Of a stretch of 64,000 bases of DNA, positions 1 to 9,674 are shown piece after piece; the stretch's first letter is position 1; each line of letters starts with the position of its first letter. The notes beneath the pieces were generated by a model. It was not told the origin of the DNA. It did no database searches and saw only the letters and a list, made by a program, of their open reading frames with translations. The stretch is from assembly GCF_003951285.1 (NCBI RefSeq), contig NZ_RXFQ01000007.1, positions 186,001 to 250,000 of the forward strand, in the 5' to 3' direction. Source of the stretch: Variovorax beijingensis. GTDB lineage: Bacteria; Pseudomonadota; Gammaproteobacteria; Burkholderiales; Burkholderiaceae_C. A program made the position numbers and the translations under genes.

Positions 1-441
1 GCCGGCGACACCGGCGCTTTCTGGTCGGCGCTGCATCACCTGATCCTGCCGGCCATCGTGCTCGGCACCGTGCCGCTCGCGGTCATCGCGCGCATGACGC
101 GCTCGGCCATGCTCGAGGTGCTGGGCGAAGACTACATCCGCACCGCGCGCGCCAAGGGCCTCTCGCGCCTTCGCGTGGTGGGGCTGCATGCGCTGCGCAA
201 CGCGCTGATTCCGGTGGTCACGGTGATCGGGCTGCAGGTGGGCGTGCTCTTCACGGGCGCGATCCTCACCGAGACCATCTTCTCGTGGCCCGGCGTCGGC
301 AAGTGGCTGATCGAGGCCATCGGCCGGCGCGACTATCCGGTGCTGCAGGGCGGCATGCTGCTGCTGGGCGGCATCGTGATGCTGGTCAACCTGCTGGTCG
401 ACGTGACCTACGGCGTCATCAATCCACGCATCCGGCACTGA
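1..441 (+). CDS. dppB: Dipeptide ABC transporter permease, DppB type (5' end outside window)
   Basis: C-terminal 146 codons of an inner-membrane permease; the reading frame is open from the first base, so the gene starts upstream. The conserved cytoplasmic loop that docks on the ATPases is visible ([18 protein letters not shown], then [10 protein letters not shown]), followed by two hydrophobic segments and the typical C-terminus GVINPRIRH. Only 8 bp separate its stop from dppC, and the whole BCDFA set follows, so it is the first permease of a dipeptide/oligopeptide importer. The symbol rests on the strong DppA likeness of the linked binding protein; other peptide or nickel importers have nearly identical permeases. 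Confidence 0.9.
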   Translation, partial: AGDTGAFWSALHHLILPAIVLGTVPLAVIARMTRSAMLEVLGEDYIRTARAKGLSRLRVVGLHALRNALIPVVTVIGLQVGVLFTGAILTETIFSWPGVGKWLIEAIGRRDYPVLQGGMLLLGGIVMLVNLLVDVTYGVINPRIRH

Positions 442-449
442 CCGATCCC

Positions 450-1352
450 ATGGCAACGACACACGCAGTTTCGGGCAGCGCCGGGGGGTCAGCCCCCGGT
501 CCCTGGCGCGAATTCTGGACCGCCTTCTCGGCCAACCGCGGCGCGGTGATCGGCCTTGCCACTGTCGCGCTGCTGCTGCTGGTCGCGCTGTTCGCGCCGT
601 GGATCGCGCCGCATGCGCCCAACGAGACCAACAGCGCCGTCTTCCTGCTGCCGCCGGCATGGCAGCAGGGCGGCTCCGCAAGCTATCTGCTGGGCACCGA
701 CGCCATCGGGCGCGACATTCTCTCGCGGCTGATGTACGGCGCGCGGCTGTCGTTGTCCATCGGCATCGCGGTGGTGGCGCTGTCGGTGGTCGTCGGCGTG
801 GTGCTCGGTCTCGTCGCGGGCTTCTTTCGCGGTGTGCTGGAGATCGCGATCATGCGGCTGATGGACATCGTGCTCACGATGCCGAGCCTGCTGATGGCCA
901 TCGTGATCGTCGCGATCCTCGGGCCGGGGCTGATCAACGCCATGGTCGCGGTGGCCATCGTCGTGCTGCCGCACTATGTGCGCATCACGCGCGCCGCGGT
1001 CATTGCCGAGATTTCGCGCGACTACGTGACCGCCGCGCGCGTGAGCGGCGCCGGCACGCTGCGCCTGATGCTCCGAGAAGTGCTGCCCAACTGCGCGGCG
1101 CCGCTGATCGTGCAGGCCTCGCTCGGCATCTCCACGGCCATCCTCGATGCCGCGGCGCTGGGTTTCATCGGTCTGGGCGCGCAGCCGCCGTCGCCCGAAT
1201 GGGGAACGATGCTGGCCGATGCGCGCGAGTTCGTGCTGCGCGCCTGGTGGGTCGTCACTTTCCCGGGGCTCGCGATCCTCGCGGCCGTGCTGGCCTTCAA
1301 CCTGCTCGGCGACGGCCTGCGCGATGCGCTCGACCCGAAGCTCAAGCGATGA
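450..1352 (+). CDS. dppC: Dipeptide ABC transporter permease DppC
   Basis: A 300-residue inner-membrane permease of the OppC/DppC type. An N-terminal OppC_N-like segment ([18 protein letters not shown]) leads into the first membrane helix, and there are about six helices in all. The cytoplasmic coupling loop reads [20 protein letters not shown] at roughly residues 190-210. The ATG at 450 is chosen because it lies just after the dppB stop and gives the normal family length; the open frame extends upstream over dppB without support. Its stop overlaps the dppD start (ATGA), implying translational coupling. It forms the translocation pore with DppB. Confidence 0.95.
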   Translation: MATTHAVSGSAGGSAPGPWREFWTAFSANRGAVIGLATVALLLLVALFAPWIAPHAPNETNSAVFLLPPAWQQGGSASYLLGTDAIGRDILSRLMYGARLSLSIGIAVVALSVVVGVVLGLVAGFFRGVLEIAIMRLMDIVLTMPSLLMAIVIVAILGPGLINAMVAVAIVVLPHYVRITRAAVIAEISRDYVTAARVSGAGTLRLMLREVLPNCAAPLIVQASLGISTAILDAAALGFIGLGAQPPSPEWGTMLADAREFVLRAWWVVTFPGLAILAAVLAFNLLGDGLRDALDPKLKR

Positions 1353-2386
1353 ACATGCTGCTGGACATCAAGGACCTGCACGTCGAGTTTCCGACGCAAG
1401 GCGGCGTGCTGCACGCCGTCGACGGCGTGAGCCTCACGCTCGAGGAGGGCGAGGTGCTCGGCATCGTCGGCGAATCGGGCTCGGGCAAGAGCGTGACGAT
1501 GATGGCGCTGATGGGCCTCGTGGGCTTTCCGGGCCGCGTGCGCGCGCAGCACATGCGCTTTGCGGGCAAGGAGCTGCTCGGCATCTCCGACAAGGCCCGC
1601 CGCGCGCTGGTCGGCAAGGAGGTGGCCATGATCTTCCAGGAGCCCACCACCAGCCTCAACCCCTGCTTCACCATCGGCTTCCAGCTGATGGAGACGCTGC
1701 GGCTGCATCTTCATCTGGACCGGCGCACAGCGATGAAGCGCGCGACCGAGCTGCTCGAGCAGGTCGGCATACCGGCCGCATCGTCGCGCCTGGGCAGCTA
1801 TCCGCACCAGCTCTCGGGCGGCATGAACCAGCGCGTGATGATCGCGATGGCCATTGCCTGCAATCCGCGCCTGTTGATCGCCGACGAGCCGACCACCGCG
1901 CTCGACGTGACGATCCAGGCGCAGATCCTCGACCTGCTGCGCGAGCTGCAGAAGGAGCGCGGCATGGCGCTGGTCCTCATCACGCACAACATGGGCGTGG
2001 TCAGCGAGATGGCGCAGCGCATTGCCGTGATGTATGCGGGCCAGGTGATGGAGCAGCAGCGCGTCGACCGGCTCTTCGCGGATCCGCAGCATCCCTACAC
2101 CGAGGCCCTGCTGGCCGCGCTGCCCGAGCGCGCGGCGCCCCAAGGACGGCTTGCCACCATCGCGGGCGTGGTGCCGGGCGTGCACGACCGGCCGGCCGGC
2201 TGCCTGTTCGCGCCGCGCTGCAGCTATGTGACGACCAAGGCCTGCAACGTGCGGCCGGCGCTGCGCGCGGTGGCGTCCCAGCCCGGCGCCGAGGTGCGCT
2301 GCCATTTCCCGCTCGGCGAACCCGGGCGGATGGCGGCCATCGAGGCCGACCGGCCGCGGCTGCAGGCCGTGGAGACGCTGCCATGA
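1349..2386 (+). CDS. dppD: Dipeptide ABC transporter ATPase DppD
   Basis: A 345-residue ATP-binding subunit. Walker A GESGSGKS is at residues 41-48, the signature LSGGMNQR starts near 155, and Walker B with D-loop (DEPTTALD) starts near 179. The C-terminal oligopeptide-transporter extension carries the cysteines seen in this family ([10 protein letters not shown], later VRCHFP), which in relatives can hold an iron-sulfur cluster. The start overlaps dppC by 4 bp and the stop overlaps dppF by 4 bp, so the genes are probably translated as a chain. It pairs with DppF to power peptide import. Confidence 0.95.
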   Translation: MNMLLDIKDLHVEFPTQGGVLHAVDGVSLTLEEGEVLGIVGESGSGKSVTMMALMGLVGFPGRVRAQHMRFAGKELLGISDKARRALVGKEVAMIFQEPTTSLNPCFTIGFQLMETLRLHLHLDRRTAMKRATELLEQVGIPAASSRLGSYPHQLSGGMNQRVMIAMAIACNPRLLIADEPTTALDVTIQAQILDLLRELQKERGMALVLITHNMGVVSEMAQRIAVMYAGQVMEQQRVDRLFADPQHPYTEALLAALPERAAPQGRLATIAGVVPGVHDRPAGCLFAPRCSYVTTKACNVRPALRAVASQPGAEVRCHFPLGEPGRMAAIEADRPRLQAVETLP

Positions 2387-3441
2387 GCGGGCGTGTCGGC
2401 GGCGATGCCATCGGCGACGTCGTCGTGGAGGCGCGCAACCTGCAGCGCACCTATGCCGTGCGGCGCGGCATGTTCCGCGCGCCTGCGCAGTTGCGCGCGG
2501 TCGGCGATATCTCGTTTCGCATCGAGCGCGGCCGAACGCTCGCGGTGGTCGGCGAATCGGGCTGCGGCAAATCGACCCTCGCGCGCATGGTCGCATTGAT
2601 CGAAAAGCCCACGGCGGGGCAGCTCGTGCTGGCCGGCCACGATGCGGTGAACCCGCCGCCCGCCTACCGGCGCGAACTGCGCCAGGCCGTGCAGCTGGTG
2701 TTCCAGAACCCCTATGGCTCGCTGAATCCGCGCAAGAAGATCTCTGCCGTGCTCGAGGATCCGCTCGCCATCAACACCGCGCTCGGCAAGCCCGAGCGGG
2801 CCGCCAAGGCGCGCGAGATGCTGGCGCGCGTGGGCCTGCGGCCCGAGCATGCGAACCGCTATCCGCACATGTTCTCGGGCGGCCAGCGCCAGCGCATCGC
2901 CATTGCGCGCGCGCTCATGCTGGAGCCGCGCCTGCTGGTGGCCGACGAGCCGGTGTCGGCGCTCGACGTGTCGATCCAGGCGCAGGTGCTGAACCTGCTG
3001 GCCGACCTGCAGGCCGAGCTGGGCCTGGCGTATCTCTTCATCTCGCACGACCTGGGCGTGGTGCGGCACATCGCGCATGACGTGCTGGTGATGTACCTCG
3101 GCCATGCGGTGGAGCAGGGCCCCAAGGCACGCATCTTCGCGCGGCCGCTGCATCCCTACACGCAGGCGCTGCTGGCGTCCACGCCCGGGCTCAGCAGCCA
3201 GCGCATCGTGCTCAAGGGCGAGCTGCCGTCGCCGCTCGATCCGCCTTCGGGCTGCGTCTTCAACACGCGCTGCCCGCACGCGGCGCAGCGCTGCCGCGAG
3301 GAGCGGCCCCTGCTGCGCGCGCTCGACGAGCGGCTGGTGGCCTGCCACTACGCCGAGAAGTTTCTCGATGGCACGCCGCCGGCAAGCGCCGATGTGCCCT
3401 TGTCCCCGCCGTTCGTCGCGCCCCTGGCGATGAACCCCTAG
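2383..3441 (+). CDS. dppF: Dipeptide ABC transporter ATPase DppF
   Basis: A 352-residue ATPase, partner of DppD. It has Walker [10 protein letters not shown], signature [15 protein letters not shown], Walker B and D-loop DEPVSALD, and the cysteine-containing C-terminal extension ([14 protein letters not shown]). The ATG within the ATGA overlap with dppD is the natural start; longer upstream in-frame sequence is antisense-like shadow of dppD. The C-terminal tail after the last cysteine (about 30 residues, Pro/Ala rich) is less conserved. Thirty bases separate it from dppA. Confidence 0.95.
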   Translation: MSGRVGGDAIGDVVVEARNLQRTYAVRRGMFRAPAQLRAVGDISFRIERGRTLAVVGESGCGKSTLARMVALIEKPTAGQLVLAGHDAVNPPPAYRRELRQAVQLVFQNPYGSLNPRKKISAVLEDPLAINTALGKPERAAKAREMLARVGLRPEHANRYPHMFSGGQRQRIAIARALMLEPRLLVADEPVSALDVSIQAQVLNLLADLQAELGLAYLFISHDLGVVRHIAHDVLVMYLGHAVEQGPKARIFARPLHPYTQALLASTPGLSSQRIVLKGELPSPLDPPSGCVFNTRCPHAAQRCREERPLLRALDERLVACHYAEKFLDGTPPASADVPLSPPFVAPLAMNP

Positions 3442-3471
3442 TTCACTTCAACCGTGTCCCAAGGAGTTGCC

Positions 3472-5112
3472 ATGAAGAAGACCACTCAGCCATCCGTTTC
3501 GCGCCGCTCGCCCAGGCTTGCCGCGCTGCTCGCGCCGGCGGCACTCGCCGTGCTCGCACTGGCCGCGGGCGCCGTGTCTGCCAAGACGCTGGTCTATTGC
3601 TCGGAGGGCAGCCCCGAGAACTTCTATCCGGGCGTGAACACCACCGGCACCTCGTTCGACGTGACCACGCAGGTCTACAACACCATTGTCGAGTTCGAGC
3701 GCGGCGGCACCAAGGTCGTGCCCGGCCTGGCGGAAAAATGGGACATCTCGGCCGACGGCACGGTCTACACCTTCCACCTGCGCAAGGGCGTGAAGTGGCA
3801 CAGCACCAGCAAGAGCTTCAAGCCCACGCGCGACTTCAACGCCGACGATTTCATCTTCATGCTCGAGCGGCAGTGGAAGGAGAGCGATCCCTTCTTCAAG
3901 GTCACGAGCCAGAACCACTCCTACTTCAACGACATGGGCATGCCCAAGCTGCTGAAGTCGGTGGACCGTATCGACGAGTACACGGTGAAGATCACGCTCA
4001 ACCAGGCCGAGGCGCCGTTTCTTGCCAACCTGGCCATGCAGTACGCGGGCATCCAGTCGAAGGAATACGCCATTGCGATGCTGAAAGCCGGCACGCCCGA
4101 GAAGGTCGACCAGGACCCGATCGGCACCGGCCCGTTCTATCTCGTGCAATACCAGAAGGACGCGGTCATCCGCTTCAAGGCCTTTCCGCAGTACTGGGGC
4201 GGCAAGGCGAAGATCGACGACCTGGTGTTCGCGATCACGCCCGACGCCTCGGTGCGCTGGGCCAAGCTGCAGAAGGGCGAATGCCACGCCATGCCGTACC
4301 CGAACCCGGCCGATCTCGACGCGATCCGCAAGGACCCGAATGTGCAGGTGCTCGAGCAGCCCGGCCTCAACGTGGGCTACCTTTCGTACAACACCACGAA
4401 GAAGCCCTTCGACGACGTGCGCGTGCGCAAGGCCCTCAACATGGCGATCAACAAGAAGGCGATCATCGACGGCGTGTACCTGTCGACCGGCGTGGCCGCG
4501 AAGAACCCGATCCCGCCCACCATGTGGTCCTACAACGACGCGGTCAAGGACGATCCGTACGACCCCGAAGCCGCCAGGAGGCTGCTGGCGCAGGCCGGCT
4601 TCCCCGATGGCTTCTCGACCGACCTGTGGGCCATGCCGGTGCAGCGGCCCTACAACCCGAACGCGAAGCGCATCGCCGAGCTGATGCAGGCCGACCTTGC
4701 CAAGATCAATGTCAAGGCAGAGATCAAGAGCTTCGAGTGGGGCGAATACCGCAAGCGCCTGCAAGCCGGCGAGCACCAGATGGGCATGCTGGGCTGGACC
4801 GGCGACAACGGCGACCCCGACAACTTCCTCTACACGCTGCTGGGCTGCGCCTCGGCCAAGTCGGCCAGCGGCAGCAACATCTCGAAGTTCTGCCACCAGC
4901 CCTACGAAGACCTCGTGCTGAAGGCCAAGAGCACGACCAAACAGGCCGACCGCGATGCGCTCTACAAGAAGGCGCAAGTCATCTTCAAGGAGCAGGCGCC
5001 GTGGTTCACCATCGCGCATGCGGTGCAGCTGAAGCCGGTGCGCAAGGAGGTCGTCGATTTCAAACTGAGCCCCTTCGGCCGCCACACCTTCTACGGCGTG
5101 GATATTAAGTAA
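3472..5112 (+). CDS. dppA: Periplasmic dipeptide-binding protein DppA
   Basis: A 546-residue class C solute-binding protein that delivers di/tripeptides to DppBCDF. The signal peptide runs to about residue 37 (AAGAVSA, then KTLVYCSEGSPE). That mature N-terminus and the stretch YTFHLRKGVKWH closely resemble Escherichia coli DppA, which also carries haem precursors and signals in some bacteria. The ATG at 3472 is preceded by AAGGAG at 3461-3466; an in-frame GTG at 3454 lacks such a site and would spoil the signal peptide. The gene is last in the operon, where its own ribosome binding site may allow the excess of binding protein usual in such systems. Confidence 0.95.
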   Translation: MKKTTQPSVSRRSPRLAALLAPAALAVLALAAGAVSAKTLVYCSEGSPENFYPGVNTTGTSFDVTTQVYNTIVEFERGGTKVVPGLAEKWDISADGTVYTFHLRKGVKWHSTSKSFKPTRDFNADDFIFMLERQWKESDPFFKVTSQNHSYFNDMGMPKLLKSVDRIDEYTVKITLNQAEAPFLANLAMQYAGIQSKEYAIAMLKAGTPEKVDQDPIGTGPFYLVQYQKDAVIRFKAFPQYWGGKAKIDDLVFAITPDASVRWAKLQKGECHAMPYPNPADLDAIRKDPNVQVLEQPGLNVGYLSYNTTKKPFDDVRVRKALNMAINKKAIIDGVYLSTGVAAKNPIPPTMWSYNDAVKDDPYDPEAARRLLAQAGFPDGFSTDLWAMPVQRPYNPNAKRIAELMQADLAKINVKAEIKSFEWGEYRKRLQAGEHQMGMLGWTGDNGDPDNFLYTLLGCASAKSASGSNISKFCHQPYEDLVLKAKSTTKQADRDALYKKAQVIFKEQAPWFTIAHAVQLKPVRKEVVDFKLSPFGRHTFYGVDIK

Positions 5113-5215
5113 ACCCCCAGGCTTCGCGCACTTCGTGTCGCTACGCCCACCCCCTTGCAGGGGGCAACACCAGCGGCCCGGCAAAGCCGGTTCCGCGGTG
5201 TTCCTGGAAAAGAGA
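5113..5215 (+). repeat. Dispersed intergenic repeat, copy 1
   Basis: The 103-bp gap between dppA and the nucleosidase gene is filled by a structured element. It holds a CCCCCTTGCAGGGGG hairpin at about 5151-5165, then a GC-rich arm ending in GCCGGTTCCGCGGT (5186-5199). The same 14-mer recurs at 10692-10705 in another intergenic gap, in the same orientation and flanked by similar GCGGCCC and TTC..TGG bases. Such elements recur in Variovorax and related genomes from general knowledge; function is unknown. The hairpin could also act as a weak terminator for the dpp operon. Confidence 0.6.
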
Positions 5216-6016
5216 ATGATTGGTCCCTTGGCACATGCACCCGTTGCCATCGTCGCGGCCATGCACGAGGAGCTGAGCGCGCTGCTCGCGCAGATGCCGG
5301 ACGAGCAGCGCGTGCGCGCCGCGGGGCGCGACTTCTGGGTCGGCCACCTGCACGGCCAGCCGGTGGTGGCCGTGCTGTCGCGCATCGGCAAGGTCGCGGC
5401 AGCGGTGACGGCCACGGTGCTGCTCGAGCGCTTCGGCGTGCGCGCAATCGTGTTCACGGGCGTTGCGGGCGGGCTCGCGCCGGGCGTGGACGTCGGCGAC
5501 GTGGTGGTCGCAACGCAGCTGCTGCAGCACGACCTCGACGCCTCGCCGATCTTCCCGAAGTACGAAGTACCGCTCATGGGCCTTTCGCGCTTTGCGGCCG
5601 ATGCCTCGATGGGCGATGCGCTGGCGGCCGTGGCCGAAGCCGCGCTGCGCGATCCGGTGGCGCTGGTAGGGCAGGCGGCCGTCGATGAGTTCGGCCTTCG
5701 GTCGCCGAAGGTGCACCGGGGCCTGCTGGTGAGCGGCGATCGCTTCGTCTCGACGGTCGCCGAAAGCGATGCCTTGCGGCACAGCCTGCCCGATGCGCTC
5801 GCGGTCGAGATGGAAGGCGCGGCGGTGGCGCAGGTGTGCCACGACTACGGCGTGCCGTTCGCGGCCATGCGCACCATCTCGGACCGCGCCGACGACGCCG
5901 CGCATGGCGACTTCGCGCGCTTCGTCGCCGAGGTGGCGAGCCGCTACAGCCTGGTGCTGGCGAGCGCGTGGCTGGCCACGCTGCCTTCTTCGCCTGAAAC
6001 GCCGGCCGCTACTTGA
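5216..6016 (+). CDS. mtnN: 5'-methylthioadenosine/S-adenosylhomocysteine nucleosidase
   Basis: A 266-residue phosphorylase-superfamily protein that cleaves adenine from methylthioadenosine and S-adenosylhomocysteine (methionine salvage, methyl-cycle clean-up). It shows the N-terminal AAMHEEL with the catalytic glutamate position, IGKVAAAVTAT, GVAGGLAPGVDVGDVVV, the substrate-binding VEMEGAAVAQVC and the catalytic aspartate in TISDRADD, all in the order found in E. coli MtnN (232 residues). The first ATG after the repeat is at 5216; a start at 5261 would give a length nearer the family norm and cannot be excluded. Its 3' end overlaps convergent corA by 8 bp. Confidence 0.88.
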   Translation: MIGPLAHAPVAIVAAMHEELSALLAQMPDEQRVRAAGRDFWVGHLHGQPVVAVLSRIGKVAAAVTATVLLERFGVRAIVFTGVAGGLAPGVDVGDVVVATQLLQHDLDASPIFPKYEVPLMGLSRFAADASMGDALAAVAEAALRDPVALVGQAAVDEFGLRSPKVHRGLLVSGDRFVSTVAESDALRHSLPDALAVEMEGAAVAQVCHDYGVPFAAMRTISDRADDAAHGDFARFVAEVASRYSLVLASAWLATLPSSPETPAAT

Positions 6017-6995
6017 GCCAGCCGCGCCGGCGGAAATACCACATCGGCACCAGCGCGCTCGCCGCCATCAGCGCCAGCGCATACGGATAGCCGAGCGACC
6101 AGTCGAGCTCGGGCATGAACTTGAAGTTCATGCCGTAGATGCTCGCGATCAGCGTGGGCGGCAGCAGCGCCACGCTGGCCACCGAGAAGATCTTGATGGT
6201 CTTGTTCTGGTTGATGTTGATGAAACCGACGGTCGCGTCCATCAGGAAGTTGATCTTGTCGAACAGGAAGGCCGTGTGGTTGTCCAGCGATTCGATGTCG
6301 CGCAGGATCTGCCGCGCTTCCTCGAACTGCTCGGCGTTGAGCATGCGGCTGCGCATCATGAAGCTCACGGCGCGGCGCGTGTCCATCACGTTGCGGCGGA
6401 TGCGGCCGTTCAAGTCTTCCTGGCGCGCGATGGCGCCCAGCACCTCGCCGGCCAGCTCATCGCTCACATTGCCTTCAAGCACCTTCTTGCCCGCGATCTC
6501 GAGTTCGTCGTAGATGTTCTCGAGCGTGTCGGCCGAGTATTCGGCGTCGGCGTCGAACAGCTTGAGCAGCACTTCCTTGGCGTCCTCGATGAGGCCCGGC
6601 GCGCGGCGCGCACGCATGCGCAGCAGCCGGAACACGGGCACGTCCTCGTCGTGGATCGAGAACAGCACGCCGCGGCTGCGAAGCTCGGTGTTGTGCTGGT
6701 TCAGGATGAAGGCCACGCGCACCGACCGCGGGTCTTCGTCGTCGTCGATCAGGAAGTCGGAGCGGATGTGCAGCTCGCCGTTGTCTTCCTCGTAGAAGCG
6801 GGCCGACTCCTCGATGTCCTCGTCCATCGCGTCTTCGGGAATCGAGAGGCCGTAGTACTGCTTGATCCAGCGCTTTTCCTCGAGCGTGGGCGATTCGAGG
6901 TCGACCCAGATCGGCTGGAACTTGGAAAGCTCCTCGAGCGCCTCGATCTCTTCCTGGACAAGGCGGCCGTTGGCGAGCGTAAAGATATTGAGCAT
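6009..6995 (-). CDS. corA: Magnesium/cobalt transporter CorA
   Basis: A 328-residue channel-type Mg2+ transporter. The long, acidic N-terminal cytoplasmic domain (for example DAMDEDIEESARFYEEDN) is followed by two C-terminal membrane helices; the first ends in the diagnostic pore motif GMNFKFMPEL. The protein ends in a basic tail (WYFRRRGWLK), as usual for CorA. It is a stand-alone gene divergent from the helicase gene, with a 229-bp gap containing no further gene. Family members are pentameric and gated by Mg2+ bound to the cytoplasmic domain. Confidence 0.95.
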   Translation of the reverse strand: MLNIFTLANGRLVQEEIEALEELSKFQPIWVDLESPTLEEKRWIKQYYGLSIPEDAMDEDIEESARFYEEDNGELHIRSDFLIDDDEDPRSVRVAFILNQHNTELRSRGVLFSIHDEDVPVFRLLRMRARRAPGLIEDAKEVLLKLFDADAEYSADTLENIYDELEIAGKKVLEGNVSDELAGEVLGAIARQEDLNGRIRRNVMDTRRAVSFMMRSRMLNAEQFEEARQILRDIESLDNHTAFLFDKINFLMDATVGFININQNKTIKIFSVASVALLPPTLIASIYGMNFKFMPELDWSLGYPYALALMAASALVPMWYFRRRGWLK

Positions 6996-7224
6996 GGGCT
7001 CACTCCCGTGAAATGGCTGAGGCGATGGGGCGAGGGGAGGGGTGCTTTCAATCCCCGGGCCCTGATGTCAGCGATCGAGGCGCGTCAGGACGCGGGAGTT
7101 GAAAGCTGCCGAGACGGTGCGGTTTCCATGATGCGGTCTCCAGTTGCAGCGAGCGGCGATTATGTCATCGGCCATGTGACGGCAGGGCTGCCGATCTGGA
7201 TGGGCATACAGTAAAGTCGCGGGC

Positions 7225-9360
7225 ATGCAGACCGCTGCGCTCCCCGCTTTTTCCGCCACCGGCACCGCCGGCACCACTGGCGCCACCCAGGCCGAGCGCC
7301 TGGCCGCGGCGCTCTCGGCGCTCAACGACGAGCAGCGCGCCGCCGTCGAGCACGGCGTCGGCACGCTGACGGGGCGCGACGAGCGGCCGCTGCTGGTGAT
7401 CGCCGGCGCGGGCTCGGGCAAGACCAGCACGCTGGCGCACCGGGTGGCGCACCTCATCGCCGGCGGCATCGATCCGCAGCGCCTGCTGCTTTTGACCTTC
7501 TCGCGCCGCGCGGCGCAGGAAATGGAGCGCCGCGCGGGCCAGGTGCTGGCGCGCGTGCTGGGGCTCAAGTCCGACAAGCCGCCCGCGCTGCCCTGGGCCG
7601 GCACTTTCCATGGCATCGGCGCGCGCCTGCTGCGCGAGTACGCCGCGCACATCGGCCTGAACGACCACTTCACCATTCACGACCGCGGCGACGCCGAGGA
7701 CCTGATGGGCCTGGTGCGCCACGAACTCGGCCTGTCGTCGAGCGTGAACCGCTTTCCGCGCAAGGGCACCTGCCTTTCGATCTATTCGCGCTGCGTCAAC
7801 ACGCGCGCTCCGCTGGCCGAGGTGCTGGCCGTGGCCTTTCCGTGGTGCGCCGAATGGGAAGCCGAACTCAAGCGCCTGTTCGGCGCCTACGTCGAGGCCA
7901 AGCAGCAGCAGAACGTGCTCGACTACGACGACCTGCTGCTCTACTGGGCCGGCATGGTGGCCGAGCCCGCGCTGGCGGCGCTGGTCGGCGCGCGCTTCGA
8001 CCACGTGCTGGTCGACGAGTACCAGGACACCAACCTGCTGCAGGCCTCGATCCTGCAGGCGCTCAAGCCCGATGGCCGCGGCGTGACGGTGGTGGGCGAC
8101 GATGCGCAGTCGATCTACTCGTTTCGCGGCGCAACGGTGCGTAACATCTTCGACTTTCCGTCGCAGTTCTCGCAGGCCGCGCGCGTGGTCACGCTGGAGC
8201 GCAACTACCGCTCGACCCAGCCGATTCTCGATGTCTCGAACCGGGTCATCGCGCAGGCGGCCGAGCGGCATGCCAAGACGCTCTGGACCGACAAGCCCTC
8301 CGCCGGCCGGCCGCAGCTGGTGCTGGTGCCCGACGAGGCGCAGCAGGCCGTCTGGGTGGCCGACAAAGTGCTGGCGCACCGCGAGGGGGGCCTGGCGCTC
8401 AAGTCGCAAGCGGTGCTGTTTCGCGCCGCCACGCACAGCGCGCCGCTCGAGCTGGAACTGGCGCGCCGCAACATTCCGTTCGTGAAGTACGGCGGCCTCA
8501 AGTTTCTCGAGGCCTCGCACGTGAAAGATTTGCTGGCGGTGCTGCGCTTTGCCGAGAACCCGCGCGGCCGCATGGCGGGTTTCCGCGTCACGCAGCTCAT
8601 CCCGGGCATCGGGCCGGCCACGGGCGCGCGGCTGCTCGATGCCATGGACCAGGCCGCCGATCCGGTGGCGGCGGTGCGCGCGTTCGTGCCGCCCTCGGCC
8701 GCCCGCGCGGAGTGGGCGGTCTTTGCCGAAGCCTATGCCGCGCTGTGCGCGCCCTCGCTGCCGTGGCCGGCCGATGTGGAGCTGGCGGTGCGCTGGTATT
8801 TGCCGCACCTCGACCGGCTCTATGACGACCCCTCCGGCGTGCGGCGCGGCGACGTCGAGCAGTTGGCGCGGCTGGCCTCGGGCTACGGCTCGCGCGAGCG
8901 CTTCCTGACCGAACTCACACTCGATCCGCCCGAAGCCACGAGCGACAAGCCGGGCCCGCCCTCGCTCGACGAGGACTACCTGATTCTTTCGACCATCCAC
9001 TCGGCCAAAGGGCAGGAGTGGAATTCGGTGCATGTGCTCAACGTGGTCGACGGCTGCCTGCCGGCCGACGTGGCGCAGAGCGCGCATGAACTCGAGGAGG
9101 AGCGGCGGCTGCTCTACGTGGCGATGACGCGGGCGCGCGACCACCTGCATCTTCTGGTGCCGCAGCGCTTCTACGTGACGCAGCAGGCCGTGCGCGGCGA
9201 CCGGCATCTGTATGCCAACCGCACGCGCTTCATCTCCGAGTCGGATCTTGCCGGCTTCGAGCAGCAGACCTGGCCGCCACCGCCGGAGCGCCCGCCGGCA
9301 GTGCCGCCGCCGGCCGCGGTGATCGACCTGCGCAACCGCATGCGCGCGGCCTGGAGCTGA
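7225..9360 (+). CDS. UvrD/Rep-family ATP-dependent DNA helicase
   Basis: A 711-residue superfamily 1A helicase with all motifs in order: Walker A GAGSGKT at 61-67, DEYQDTN at 264-270, GDDAQSIYSFRGA, the motif IV region LERNYRST, STIHSAKGQEW, and VAMTRARD near the C-terminus. It is about the size of UvrD/Rep but has a Pro-rich C-terminal tail (PPPPERPPAVPPPAAV) and lacks a recognisable RecB-type nuclease. The ATG at 7225 gives a short low-complexity leader before the Q-motif-like LNDEQRAAVE. It probably unwinds DNA in repair or replication restart. Many bacteria carry several such paralogues, so no symbol is given. Confidence 0.9.
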   Translation: MQTAALPAFSATGTAGTTGATQAERLAAALSALNDEQRAAVEHGVGTLTGRDERPLLVIAGAGSGKTSTLAHRVAHLIAGGIDPQRLLLLTFSRRAAQEMERRAGQVLARVLGLKSDKPPALPWAGTFHGIGARLLREYAAHIGLNDHFTIHDRGDAEDLMGLVRHELGLSSSVNRFPRKGTCLSIYSRCVNTRAPLAEVLAVAFPWCAEWEAELKRLFGAYVEAKQQQNVLDYDDLLLYWAGMVAEPALAALVGARFDHVLVDEYQDTNLLQASILQALKPDGRGVTVVGDDAQSIYSFRGATVRNIFDFPSQFSQAARVVTLERNYRSTQPILDVSNRVIAQAAERHAKTLWTDKPSAGRPQLVLVPDEAQQAVWVADKVLAHREGGLALKSQAVLFRAATHSAPLELELARRNIPFVKYGGLKFLEASHVKDLLAVLRFAENPRGRMAGFRVTQLIPGIGPATGARLLDAMDQAADPVAAVRAFVPPSAARAEWAVFAEAYAALCAPSLPWPADVELAVRWYLPHLDRLYDDPSGVRRGDVEQLARLASGYGSRERFLTELTLDPPEATSDKPGPPSLDEDYLILSTIHSAKGQEWNSVHVLNVVDGCLPADVAQSAHELEEERRLLYVAMTRARDHLHLLVPQRFYVTQQAVRGDRHLYANRTRFISESDLAGFEQQTWPPPPERPPAVPPPAAVIDLRNRMRAAWS

Positions 9361-9438
9361 GCCGGCAGGCCCTTCGCCCGGCAGGGTCACCGCTGGTGAC
9401 GCACTGAAACACTTGCTGCCAAAGTGCCGCATCGGCGG

Positions 9439-9454
9439 GCCCGCATGCGCGGGC
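9439..9454 (+). terminator. Possible weak terminator hairpin after the helicase gene
   Basis: A perfect 6-bp stem GCCCGC/GCGGGC with loop ATGC, about 80 bp after the helicase stop. No T-tract follows, so intrinsic termination is doubtful; the element might be an mRNA 3'-end stabiliser. Confidence 0.3.
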
Positions 9455-9521
9455 AGCTATGGAATCGCTAGCGTGAGTGGCGCATGGCCCGCCAGCGTCC
9501 GCCACCCGGAGAAGTCAGCTA

Positions 9522-9550
9522 TTGCAATACCGTGACAGCTTGGGCATAGT
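9522..9550 (+). promoter_or_regulatory. Candidate sigma-70 promoter for hpf
   Basis: TTGCAA (9522-9527) and CATAGT (9545-9550) are separated by exactly 17 bp, each matching four of six consensus bases. It sits about 125 bp upstream of hpf and would give a leader containing the pyrimidine tract. Called by eye only. Confidence 0.4.
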
Positions 9551-9674
9551 GAATCGACCGTCCCTTCTTTTCTTTTCTTCCCCTTTTCTCCCAACCCCCA
9601 TATCTGTTTCGCCGGCCACGCCCCACCCCGGAGCGGGGCCATTTTCCCAACCGTCAATTCTCAGGAGGTCATTC

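Larger units (their letters stand above)
9361..9674 (+). other. Intergenic region upstream of hpf (promoter and pyrimidine-rich leader)
   Basis: This 314-bp stretch has no credible gene. It contains a hairpin at 9439-9454, a candidate promoter at 9522-9550, an uninterrupted 32-nt run of C and T at 9561-9592, and the strong ribosome binding site of hpf just before 9675. The composition is less GC-rich than the surrounding genes. Confidence 0.7.

Noticed and set aside
7165..9432. A 755-codon minus-strand open frame
   Set aside because: Antisense of the helicase gene, whose motifs are all present on the plus strand; translation is His/Arg-rich shadow.
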